From Bacteroidales bacterium (GTDB taxonomy: Bacteria > Bacteroidota > Bacteroidia > Bacteroidales > UBA7960), in assembly GCA_007125275.1 (NCBI GenBank), contig SLDN01000127.1, forward strand, positions 1-8,804: DNA of 8,804 nt. The letters run 5' to 3'. Both the position numbers and the translations under genes were made by a program. Of the stretch, positions 1-7,204 are shown piece by piece. Each line of letters opens with the position of its first letter. Within the stretch, counting starts at the first letter, position 1. Below the pieces are notes generated by a model. It saw only the letters and a list, made by a program, of their open reading frames with translations. It made no database searches and had not been told where the DNA came from.

Positions 1-2049
1 ACTTTTCCACGAAAGGTCGCGTCGCGATCGGGCATACACCCAGCTATGGATGACCTGACTTAAGGTTGAACCATGCGACGTGCGATGATAGTAATAATCA
101 ATGTTTTTTGGAATGCTTTCTGAATCAAAATCATACCTGAGCTTGTCAAAAATCGCTGTCAGTTCTTCACAAGAAAACAGATAAAACAACATCAACACGT
201 CGGCTTGCTTGCTGGCCTTATAATAATTGGGAGAGTCTTCTTCGCTTTCCAGAATACGGTCAAGACGGATGGCTTTTCCGTATTTTTCATGGTAATGCTT
301 CCAGTCGAGTTCCTTCAAAGCCTCATAACCTTCAAACTGCGAGATGATATCGTTATCGTGAAACGGCACAAACATCTTCTGCGTCATAGCTTCCCACTTT
401 GTCTTATCTGCGGCTGTCAAACCAATTTTTTCAGCGAGTTTATCACAACAAGCCTCATCAAAAAGTTTTAACAACTCCATGGCTTTTTGAATGACCCACA
501 CAGCCATAACGTTGGTATAAGCGTTGTTGTTCAGACCGGGCTCTTCCGCATCGGGATAATGGGTGTGGTATTCGTCCGGCCCCATTACCCTATGAATTTC
601 ATAACGTCCACTCTTCGGGTTAAAATGCGCCATATCAGACCAGAAGAGTGCCGTTGCAAGGATAATTTCTGCACCACAGGTATGCAGAAAGTCCATATCG
701 CCGGTCGCCTGGTAATAATGCCACACGTTATAGGCGACAGCCACATTGATATGGTATTGCAGATGGGATACATCGGGCAACCAGCGGCCTGATTTGGGGT
801 TCAGGTGAATTTTCTGGGTCTCTTCCCTCCCATTGCTGCCACTCTGCCAGGGAAACAAGGCGCCGCGGTAACCATAAGCTTTGGCAAGCTCATAAGCTTC
901 AGGCAGGCGACGGTAGCGATAAAGCAACAGAGAGCGTGATAGCTGGGGGAAGTGCAGATCAAGAAAGGGTTGAATATACAATTCGTCCCAGAAAATATGC
1001 CCCCGATAGCCTTCGCCGTGCCAGCCCCTGGCCGGCACACCAATGTCATAATCCATGCTGTTTTTGGATACCGTCTGGTATAAATGAAATATATGCAACC
1101 GGATCAACCGCTGGTCGGTATCTGAAGAATCTACCAGCATGTCGTTGTAATCCCAAATCTGCTGCCATGCCATCTTTTGCCTCCTTACCAGTGAAGCAAA
1201 ACTTGTTATGCGCTGAAGCTTGTTTTTTGCCTCTGTGAGCGGATCGCTGATGGCAAAATCACGCGAGGTGAATAGCACTACCAGCTTTTCAATGCGGACA
1301 GGCTCCAGCTTGTTGCACTGCAGATGAAAATCACCGGCTATGAAACCCTTTTCGCTGATCAGCTTCTGCGGCAGGTCTTGTTCTTCTTCATGTATGATGA
1401 TTGAAGTCCTTGCAGCCTGCGTCATCCGGATGTCTGACTGTTTGGTGCGCGCCGACAGATAAATGCTTTTATCATTGATCTCTCCTTTGTCATAAACCTC
1501 CAGATGATCCTGGTTCAGGTCGCTATACCTCGCCACATTGTTGTTGATAATATTTCCGTCAATTCCTGAGCGGATAATCATACTGCCAGACCAATTTTCA
1601 GGGATCAGCGTCCATTCAATGCCTGCCACATGGTAATCATCCATGCTCACAAAGCGTCTGCTGATGATGGTGGTGATGTTTCCGTGCTTATCCTCAAAGC
1701 GCATTTTGCGTTCAAGAAGCCCTTCGCGCATATTAAGCTCTGTGACATAATCCAGCATTTCCACATCTTCAATGCTGAACCATGCTTTGTTTCCTATCCT
1801 GAAGGTCAGATAAAGCCAATTGGGCCAGTTCACAAGGTCTTCATTCTCGATGATCTTGTCCTGTACCTTCGATTTCATCCGGTTGTAGCCACCGGCGAGG
1901 TATGTACCCGGGTAGTTATGGGCATTGTCTTTTTCCTGTTCAAGTGCACCCCGGGCAACAAAGTAACCATTGCCCAAAGCACACAAAGCTTCTTGTGTTG
2001 GATGTTCATTTGGCTCCCAATTGGGGAATTTTATTTTCCAGTTGCTCAT
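1..2049 (-). CDS. Glycoside hydrolase family 65 disaccharide phosphorylase (C-terminus beyond left edge)
   Basis: Continuous reading frame of 683 codons from an ATG at 2047-2049 to the window edge; GH65 enzymes are usually about 750-800 residues, so roughly the last 80-120 are missing. The N-terminal beta-sandwich region has the family motifs ALGNGYF (about residues 24-30) and YPGTYLAGGYNR. The (alpha/alpha)6 barrel carries GEGYRGHIFWDELY (FWDE at 353-356) and GPDEYH with the expected general-acid Glu493. KQADV (Lys614, Gln615) and SHGSTLS (His659 to Ser664) match the sugar- and phosphate-binding motifs. Such enzymes cleave an alpha-glucobiose with phosphate, giving beta-glucose-1-phosphate. 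The beta-phosphoglucomutase-like domain encoded just upstream fits that product. Trehalose is the likeliest substrate from context, but kojibiose, nigerose, maltose or trehalose-6-phosphate cannot be excluded. An in-frame TAA inside the upstream heptamer repeat supports this start. No signal peptide, so cytoplasmic. Family call is firm; substrate is inference. Confidence 0.93.
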   Translation of the reverse strand, partial: MSNWKIKFPNWEPNEHPTQEALCALGNGYFVARGALEQEKDNAHNYPGTYLAGGYNRMKSKVQDKIIENEDLVNWPNWLYLTFRIGNKAWFSIEDVEMLDYVTELNMREGLLERKMRFEDKHGNITTIISRRFVSMDDYHVAGIEWTLIPENWSGSMIIRSGIDGNIINNNVARYSDLNQDHLEVYDKGEINDKSIYLSARTKQSDIRMTQAARTSIIIHEEEQDLPQKLISEKGFIAGDFHLQCNKLEPVRIEKLVVLFTSRDFAISDPLTEAKNKLQRITSFASLVRRQKMAWQQIWDYNDMLVDSSDTDQRLIRLHIFHLYQTVSKNSMDYDIGVPARGWHGEGYRGHIFWDELYIQPFLDLHFPQLSRSLLLYRYRRLPEAYELAKAYGYRGALFPWQSGSNGREETQKIHLNPKSGRWLPDVSHLQYHINVAVAYNVWHYYQATGDMDFLHTCGAEIILATALFWSDMAHFNPKSGRYEIHRVMGPDEYHTHYPDAEEPGLNNNAYTNVMAVWVIQKAMELLKLFDEACCDKLAEKIGLTAADKTKWEAMTQKMFVPFHDNDIISQFEGYEALKELDWKHYHEKYGKAIRLDRILESEEDSPNYYKASKQADVLMLFYLFSCEELTAIFDKLRYDFDSESIPKNIDYYYHRTSHGSTLSQVIHSWVYARSRRDLSWKS

Positions 2050-2073
2050 GGTTTTTTTCGGTTCAGGGTTGCT

Positions 2074-2136
2074 GATTACTGATTACTGGTTACTGGTTAC
2101 TGGTTACTGGTTACTGGTTACTGGTTATTGATTATT
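2074..2136. repeat. Nine-copy heptamer tandem repeat (GRTTAYT)
   Basis: Nine consecutive 7 bp units read on the plus strand as gattact x2, ggttact x5, ggttatt, gattatt. The five central copies are identical and the outer ones differ by one or two transitions, so the array decays toward both ends. It lies in the 128 bp gap between the HAD fusion gene (ends 2178) and the GH65 start (2049). Because 7 is not a multiple of 3, and the frame leading into the GH65 ATG meets a stop here, it is non-coding. Copy number changes would alter the spacing ahead of the GH65 start. Confidence 0.93.
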
Positions 2137-2140
2137 GACA

Positions 2141-2157
2141 TTGCAGAGTCTCTGCAA
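2141..2157. repeat. Short inverted repeat, 8 bp arms around one base
   Basis: ttgcagag-t-ctctgcaa: perfect 8 bp arms flanking a single central base, so a real hairpin would have a 7 bp stem and 3 nt loop. It lies 20 bp past the stop codon of the HAD fusion gene and just before the heptamer repeat in the direction of transcription. No T-run follows on the minus strand, so it is not a standard intrinsic terminator. It could stabilise the 3' end of the upstream message, be a protein-binding site, or be a dispersed intergenic repeat. Confidence 0.6.
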
Positions 2158-2177
2158 CGGCCGATTGTTTATATGCA

Positions 2178-3770
2178 TTACATATCAGGCATTGAGGATG
2201 AGATGATTCGTTCAAAGAATTTCCTGACCTGATACACATTTTTCAGGCTGTAGGCTGCGGCGGTCTGCTGGCCGTGGTTCTCAACCAGGATACCGATGCC
2301 TTTGTCTTTGATGGCTTCGAAGGCGTCTTCGTCGGTGACATCATCACCGATGAATATGGGGATGGTTTGTTCATCTTTATTAATACCGAGGGCCTCCAAT
2401 ATCCACAACACTGCTTTGCCTTTATGCCAGTCGATATCGGGTTTGATTTCCACCACCATCTTGCCTTCGCCCTTTTTGTGACCTTTGTGCTTTTCAAGCA
2501 TCTCATCCACCACATCAAACACAAGCGGCACATCCTTCTCATCAGCATTTCGATAGTGCACGGCGATGGCATGGCGTTTGCGGTCGAGCTGCACACCTTT
2601 GGCCTTTTCCGGAAAAATTTCGTGCAGCTCCTGCTCAATATTATCGAGTGATGCGATGATCTTTTCCGAATCCTCGTGCTCCATAAACAGGCCATCAGGA
2701 CCGGAGGTGATGTAGCCATGGCTGCCGGAGTAGATGATGTTATCCAGCTTGATAAACTGCTGCACATCTTCCTTATCGCGTCCGGTAACTACTGCCACCG
2801 TAAATTTATCTGCCAGATCAAAGAGCGTTTTGCGCATTTCATCTGACAGGACGGCGTCTTCGGGGCGTTGCACAATGGGTGTAAGGGTGCCATCGTAGTC
2901 AAGAAAGAAAGCCGGTCTTTTATGTTTCAGTTTCTGAAAAATATCTGATTCTTTTGAGAAAACCATGGGCATTGATGCCTGGAAATATTTTTTCATTTCT
3001 TCATTGCCGTCCAGGTCAAGCTCATCAAAGTTATTGATGCAGATGTCGGCACCGTTATCTTTCAGTTCCTGTGCATTATCGAAGCGACTCACGCCAACCA
3101 CCATTCCAAAAAAGCCGGCTTGTCCGGCCTGCACGCCGGAAATGGCATCTTCGAACACGATGCTTCGTTCCGGCAGAGCGTCAAGCTCTTCGGCTGCCTC
3201 CAGAAAGATGTCGGGCTGCGGCTTACCTTTCAGTCCACGTTGTTCGGATACCAATCCATCCACTCTTACATCAAAAAGATCGGCAATGCCAGCTTGTTCG
3301 ATGATCATCTTGCAGTTTTTGCTGGACGACACGATGGCTGTTTTCATGCCCTGCTCACGCCAGCGCCGGATGTTGGCAACGGCATCTTCGTACACCTCTG
3401 CCCCATCCTTTGCCACCAGTTTGCGGAACAGCTCATTCTTTCGATTCCCCAGTCCGCAAACCGTATGTGCATCAGGCGGGTCATCCTTATCACCATAAGG
3501 CAATTGCACATCGCGGGCATTAAGGAAGCTTTTTATCCCTTCGTAGCGTGGTTTGCCATCCAGGTAAGCGGCATAATCGCTTTCAGACATGCCTGCAGTG
3601 TTTTCGATGGTCTTATCTGCATCTGCTTGGTCACTCTCTGTCTTATTAAAGAACTCATCAAACAGCCGTTTCCAGGCTTTCTGGTGCAAGTATCGGGTTT
3701 GAGTAACTACCCCATCAAGGTCAAAGATAAGGGCATCAATGCTGGGTTGTTTTTTCATTTTCTTCTCCAT
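2178..3770 (-). CDS. otsB: Beta-phosphoglucomutase / trehalose-6-phosphate phosphatase fusion (two HAD domains)
   Basis: 530 residues with two HAD phosphohydrolase domains. Residues about 10-255 are beta-phosphoglucomutase-like: FDLDGV with Asp17 and Asp19, a cap region containing DGKPR and GLGNRKN, motif II VSSS (147-150), Lys183 in GKPQPD, and motif IV FEDAISG (Glu207, Asp208). This would convert beta-glucose-1-phosphate to glucose-6-phosphate. Residues about 270-525 are OtsB-like: LDYDGTLTP (Asp291, Asp293), VVTGR (327-331), SGSHGY (348-353) and GDDVTDEDAF (Asp476, Asp477, Asp480), expected to hydrolyse trehalose-6-phosphate to trehalose. Both active sites look complete. No signal peptide, so cytoplasmic. 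The gene sits between the treS fusion (61 bp upstream) and the GH65 phosphorylase, whose product the first domain would use. The start may instead be Met5 (ATG at 3756-3758), which has a GGAGAAG stretch shortly upstream. Domain identities are firm; in vivo substrates are inferred. Confidence 0.92.
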   Translation of the reverse strand: MEKKMKKQPSIDALIFDLDGVVTQTRYLHQKAWKRLFDEFFNKTESDQADADKTIENTAGMSESDYAAYLDGKPRYEGIKSFLNARDVQLPYGDKDDPPDAHTVCGLGNRKNELFRKLVAKDGAEVYEDAVANIRRWREQGMKTAIVSSSKNCKMIIEQAGIADLFDVRVDGLVSEQRGLKGKPQPDIFLEAAEELDALPERSIVFEDAISGVQAGQAGFFGMVVGVSRFDNAQELKDNGADICINNFDELDLDGNEEMKKYFQASMPMVFSKESDIFQKLKHKRPAFFLDYDGTLTPIVQRPEDAVLSDEMRKTLFDLADKFTVAVVTGRDKEDVQQFIKLDNIIYSGSHGYITSGPDGLFMEHEDSEKIIASLDNIEQELHEIFPEKAKGVQLDRKRHAIAVHYRNADEKDVPLVFDVVDEMLEKHKGHKKGEGKMVVEIKPDIDWHKGKAVLWILEALGINKDEQTIPIFIGDDVTDEDAFEAIKDKGIGILVENHGQQTAAAYSLKNVYQVRKFFERIISSSMPDM

Positions 3771-3831
3771 TTCGCTAAATATACGAAATTTTCAGGAAAC
3801 GGAACCGGATACTTTCTATAAACCGCATTCA
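3771..3831 (-). other. Intergenic spacer between treS fusion and HAD fusion genes
   Basis: 61 bp with no ORF and no strong hairpin. Read on the minus strand, it contains TATATTTA 6 bp ahead of the HAD fusion ATG, one mismatch from a TAnnTTTG -7 element, but I see no TTG at a suitable -33 distance. Co-transcription with the upstream treS fusion is therefore as likely as an independent promoter. Confidence 0.4.
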
Positions 3832-6800
3832 CTAACCCATCCGTAGCTTTTCAAGCATCCTTAAAGGAATGACAATTAATCCAGGATCGTTTTGAATGAA
3901 ATACTTCAGCTCCTGAACGGCCTTTTCCAGCATGTATATATTAATGAGATCGCGCACCGGCTCAATATTTTCGGGGATTATCTGACCCGGGGCAGCGGCT
4001 TCGGCATAGGCCTTCACAAACACTTTCGACACGTTACGATACCACTGATCGAGCAATGGACGCAGGTAGTTATCATCAATAGGTACAAACTCCTTGCGCA
4101 ACGCGTATCCTTTATGGATGGCAAAGTGGAAGGAGCTGAGCATAGAGGCAACGTCCCTGAGTGGGCTGTGTTTGATCTTGCGCACACTGAAACTGCTTTC
4201 CAATTCGCCTTCAAAATTCAGGACCACAAAATCGTTACCGGTAAACAATACCTTGTCGAGCTTGTAGTTACCGTGCAATCGGCATTTGATGGCCGCCAGT
4301 TTGCCCGACTCCAGCACCTGTCGCACAAAATTCAAATAATCATTGCTATGCTGCATCATTGTCTGCAACAGCTCATTGTGCGGCTCCGGGACTTGTCCGG
4401 TCATTCCCTTTATCGTGCGGAACGATTTCATGATATATGTACGGAAAGCCTGGTAAAGCGATTTCTGGTATAATACAGAGAATTTTTCCGGTGCAAAGGC
4501 AGGTAAGTCATTGATGGAAGCCAGCGAAAGGTGCATCTCTGCAGTTCTAATGGCCAGCTTCTCAACCATATCCAGAAAGAAAGGTCCAATCAGCTCATCC
4601 AGATCGATGTCATCAAAATGACTGGTTTTGAGTATCTCCTCTTTCTCGGAAAGCACTTTATCAAAGAAAGACTCAATGGATGTCTGTGTCATCTGCCATG
4701 CAGTGCCCACATTGGGAATGAACTCCATCAGTATGGCCATCGAGGTTGTTTCGAGGTGTGGATTGTGATAATCAATACGACCCATATAACGGGGAATGTT
4801 ATCAAAGCTGGTTTTGCGTTTCAGTTGCTTAATCACCTCTACATCAGGGTTCTCACCTTCCTGGGGCGTACGATACATCTTCAGAAAGAATTTATCGCCA
4901 TATACAATGGATGAATTGGTGTGCTTGGAAGCGATCATGTGCGGCAAAACAGATGGGGATGCTTCCAGCAGTTTCCTAAACTTGTTTCCGGATTTTCCTT
5001 CAATGAAACCGTGTATGCCTTTGAGCCTGGCTCGCCGACGCAAGAGGTCGAACAGTGCTTCGTTCAGCGACTTGTCGGCGGCGCCATCGTAAATTACACC
5101 CTGTTCTCCATCTATCAGCACAGGGGATATCACCGCGCGCGGATGAGCCGCCCGGATCTCGGCTGCTTTGGTGTTTAGGGCCACCGACAGCGGCATCTGG
5201 TAAATATCATTGGTGGCATCAATGATATCAAGCTGCACCAGAAAAAGGAAAGGGGTCAGCTTCTTCCCGCTTACGGGGATCGCATCAAGGATGTTCACAT
5301 TGCGAAGCTTTCTTGCATCACCACGAAACCATTGGATATGCAGCAAATGCTTGTATAGTCTCTCCTTGATCTCCAATTGCAGGGCAATGTCCATCTTTTG
5401 CCATGCTTCTTCTGATATTTCTATGGGGTATTTGCTTGGTTCTGTGCTTACTGCTTCATCTTTCCCTGCTTTTTTCAGTTCAAACCAGAAATAGTTTTTA
5501 AACTGCATGGCAAATGGCCAGGGTTCTTCGGAAACCGCAGGAAAGCGGTTACGACTAAACGCTTCGATGGGGGTTGATCCGGCATATTCGGACAGGTCAA
5601 GTTCCACGTGCTGTGAGTAGCGTGACAGGTTCACTACCACCAGGATGGTTTCTTCCTCGTATTCCCTGACAAAAGCCAGTATTTTCGGGTTGCTGGTATT
5701 GACAAACTTGATGGATCCACGTCCAAATGCTTTATATTGAGCTCTCTTGGCAATTACGCGCCGCTGCCACCACAAGAAGGATGACGGGTTTTTCTCGTGG
5801 TTTTCGACATTCACCGTCGTGTAGTGATAGTAATAATCTATGACTACCGGAAGAAAGAGCCTTTGTGGATCGGCATCTGAAAAGCCGGCATTCTTGTCGG
5901 GCGACCACTGCATCGGTGGGCGCACGCCGTCGCGATCGCCGAGGTAGTAGTTGTCGCCCATCCCGATCTCATCACCATAATAGATGATAGGGGTTCCGGG
6001 CATCGAAAGCAAGAGGATGTTGAGCAATTCTATGCTTCTTGTATCACCGTTCAGAAGGGGAAACAGGCGCCGCCTGATACCTACATTAACCCGCTTACGC
6101 GGATCGAGTGCAAAGGCACGGTACATGTATTCGCGCTCTTCGTCTGAAACCATTTCGAGTGTGAGCTCATCATGGTTGCGCAAAAAGATGGCCCATTGGC
6201 AGTTATCAGGGATGTCGGGGGTTTGCTCCAGAATGTCAACGACCGGAAAGCGGTCTTCCATCCGCAAAGCCATATAGAGGCGTGGCATCAACGGGAAGTG
6301 GAAGGCCATGTGGCACTCATCGCCATCACCAAAATACTTACTGGCATCGCCGGGCCACTGGTTCGCTTCGGCCAGCAACAACCTGTCGTCATATTTCTCA
6401 TCTACGTATTTGCGGAGCTTTTTAAGATATTCGTGGGTCTCCGGCAGATTTTCACAATTGGTGCCTTCGGCTTCATAAAGGTAGGGCACGGCATCCAGGC
6501 GGAAGCCATCCACCCCGATGTCGAACCAGAAATCAAGTACCTTGTAAATCTCCTGCTGCATCCTTGGACTCTCAAAGTTGAGATCAGGCTGGTGCGAATA
6601 GAAACGGTGCCAGTAGTAAGCGCCTGCAACGTGGTCATATGTCCAGTTAGAAACTTCAAAATCCTGGAAGATGATGCGTGCATCGGCATATTTGTCGGGG
6701 GTGTCACTCCACACATAAAAGTCGCGGTAAATACTGCCTGGTTTGGCTTTTCGTGCCCGTTGAAACCATTTGTGCGCTGTAGAAGTATGGTTCAGCACAA

Positions 6801-7107
6801 GCTCTGTGATGATGCGCAAACCTCTGTTATGCGCTTCCTTGACAAAACGCCTGAAGTCTGCCAGCGTCCCATAATCCGGGTGGATATCACGAAAATCAGC
6901 AATGTCGTAGCCGCCATCTTTCAGTGGCGACGGATAGAAAGGCAGCAGCCATATCGTATTAACACCAAGGCTTTTGATATAGTCAAGCTTTAATATCAAA
7001 CCCTTGAAGTCCCCGATACCATCATCATTGCTATCGAAAAATGAGCGGACATGCACCTGATAAATAATTGCGTCCTTATACCATAAGGGGTTTGCCGGAA
7101 AATTCAT
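3832..7107 (-). CDS. treS: Trehalose synthase (maltose alpha-D-glucosyltransferase) fused to a degenerate maltokinase-like domain
   Basis: 1091 residues, normal length for a TreS-maltokinase fusion. Residues 1 to about 546 are GH13 trehalose synthase, which isomerises maltose and trehalose: WYKDAIIYQVHVRSF near the start, nucleophile Asp205 in GFRLDAVPY, acid/base Glu247 in LLAEANQWP, Asp313 in LRNHDE, and the TreS-typical stretch around residues 261-281. A linker (about 547-570) leads to a maltokinase-like region with the cap motif QWFRGDAR (592-599), the nucleotide-binding-lobe stretch NSSIVYGDKFFLKMYR (Lys743), RTAEMHLSLA (854-863) and SPLRDVA (981-987). The catalytic loop, however, reads HGNYKLDK (945-952) where active maltokinases have HGDxHLGQ, and the metal-binding motif reads NFEGE (964-968) instead of DFEGE. 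Maltose phosphorylation is therefore doubtful, and the domain may be structural or regulatory. No signal peptide. First gene of the minus-strand cluster; ATG at 7105-7107 precedes the conserved N-terminus with no Shine-Dalgarno. Confidence 0.95.
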   Translation of the reverse strand: MNFPANPLWYKDAIIYQVHVRSFFDSNDDGIGDFKGLILKLDYIKSLGVNTIWLLPFYPSPLKDGGYDIADFRDIHPDYGTLADFRRFVKEAHNRGLRIITELVLNHTSTAHKWFQRARKAKPGSIYRDFYVWSDTPDKYADARIIFQDFEVSNWTYDHVAGAYYWHRFYSHQPDLNFESPRMQQEIYKVLDFWFDIGVDGFRLDAVPYLYEAEGTNCENLPETHEYLKKLRKYVDEKYDDRLLLAEANQWPGDASKYFGDGDECHMAFHFPLMPRLYMALRMEDRFPVVDILEQTPDIPDNCQWAIFLRNHDELTLEMVSDEEREYMYRAFALDPRKRVNVGIRRRLFPLLNGDTRSIELLNILLLSMPGTPIIYYGDEIGMGDNYYLGDRDGVRPPMQWSPDKNAGFSDADPQRLFLPVVIDYYYHYTTVNVENHEKNPSSFLWWQRRVIAKRAQYKAFGRGSIKFVNTSNPKILAFVREYEEETILVVVNLSRYSQHVELDLSEYAGSTPIEAFSRNRFPAVSEEPWPFAMQFKNYFWFELKKAGKDEAVSTEPSKYPIEISEEAWQKMDIALQLEIKERLYKHLLHIQWFRGDARKLRNVNILDAIPVSGKKLTPFLFLVQLDIIDATNDIYQMPLSVALNTKAAEIRAAHPRAVISPVLIDGEQGVIYDGAADKSLNEALFDLLRRRARLKGIHGFIEGKSGNKFRKLLEASPSVLPHMIASKHTNSSIVYGDKFFLKMYRTPQEGENPDVEVIKQLKRKTSFDNIPRYMGRIDYHNPHLETTSMAILMEFIPNVGTAWQMTQTSIESFFDKVLSEKEEILKTSHFDDIDLDELIGPFFLDMVEKLAIRTAEMHLSLASINDLPAFAPEKFSVLYQKSLYQAFRTYIMKSFRTIKGMTGQVPEPHNELLQTMMQHSNDYLNFVRQVLESGKLAAIKCRLHGNYKLDKVLFTGNDFVVLNFEGELESSFSVRKIKHSPLRDVASMLSSFHFAIHKGYALRKEFVPIDDNYLRPLLDQWYRNVSKVFVKAYAEAAAPGQIIPENIEPVRDLINIYMLEKAVQELKYFIQNDPGLIVIPLRMLEKLRMG

Positions 7108-7204
7108 AACAAGTTTTTGATTATAATTATCAGTTTATAAGCGAAAATAAGAAAATACAAGGGAATAAACGCATTTATTGATGTAATTAATTATTTTTGT
7201 AGAA
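7108..7204. promoter_or_regulatory. Divergent AT-rich intergenic region between treS fusion and MscS-family gene
   Basis: 97 bp, strongly A+T-rich, separating two genes that are transcribed away from each other, so it should hold promoters for both. On the minus strand TATTTTCG (7144-7151) is one mismatch from TAnnTTTG, at a workable distance from the treS start, but no convincing TTG lies upstream of it. A short AT palindrome (attataat) occurs near 7120-7127. No clear operator or riboswitch is visible. Confidence 0.55.
7192..7199 (+). promoter_or_regulatory. Candidate Bacteroidota-type -7 element (TAnnTTTG) for the MscS-family gene
   Basis: TATTTTTG matches the TAnnTTTG -7 consensus exactly and ends 5 bp before the ATG at 7205. 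Transcription would then begin about at the start codon, giving a leaderless or nearly leaderless message. No TTG is seen at the usual -33 distance, and such a match can occur by chance in AT-rich DNA. Confidence 0.35.

Noticed and set aside
205..1238. Several small ORFs on both strands at the left end
   Set aside because: All overlap the uninterrupted GH65 frame, which carries the catalytic and phosphate-binding motifs.
1630..2082. 150-codon plus-strand ORF near the GH65 start
   Set aside because: Antisense to the GH65 N-terminal domain and runs into the heptamer repeat; no recognisable protein features.
2074..2136. CRISPR array
   Set aside because: Units are 7 bp and directly adjacent with no spacers, so this is a simple tandem repeat; no cas genes are present.
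2141..2157. Intrinsic terminator for the HAD fusion gene
   Set aside because: No T-run follows the hairpin in the direction of transcription.
3120..3821. 233-codon plus-strand ORF opposite the HAD fusion gene
   Set aside because: It lies almost wholly antisense to a gene with two complete HAD domains, and its translation shows no recognisable motif.
4180..4275. Sequencing error explaining the altered maltokinase motifs
   Set aside because: At least three separate substitutions in two motifs, with the frame intact and flanking motifs conserved, are hard to explain as base-call errors.
6172..6993. 273-codon plus-strand ORF opposite treS
   Set aside because: Antisense to the conserved TreS catalytic domain; its translation has no family features and is best explained as a shadow of the real gene.
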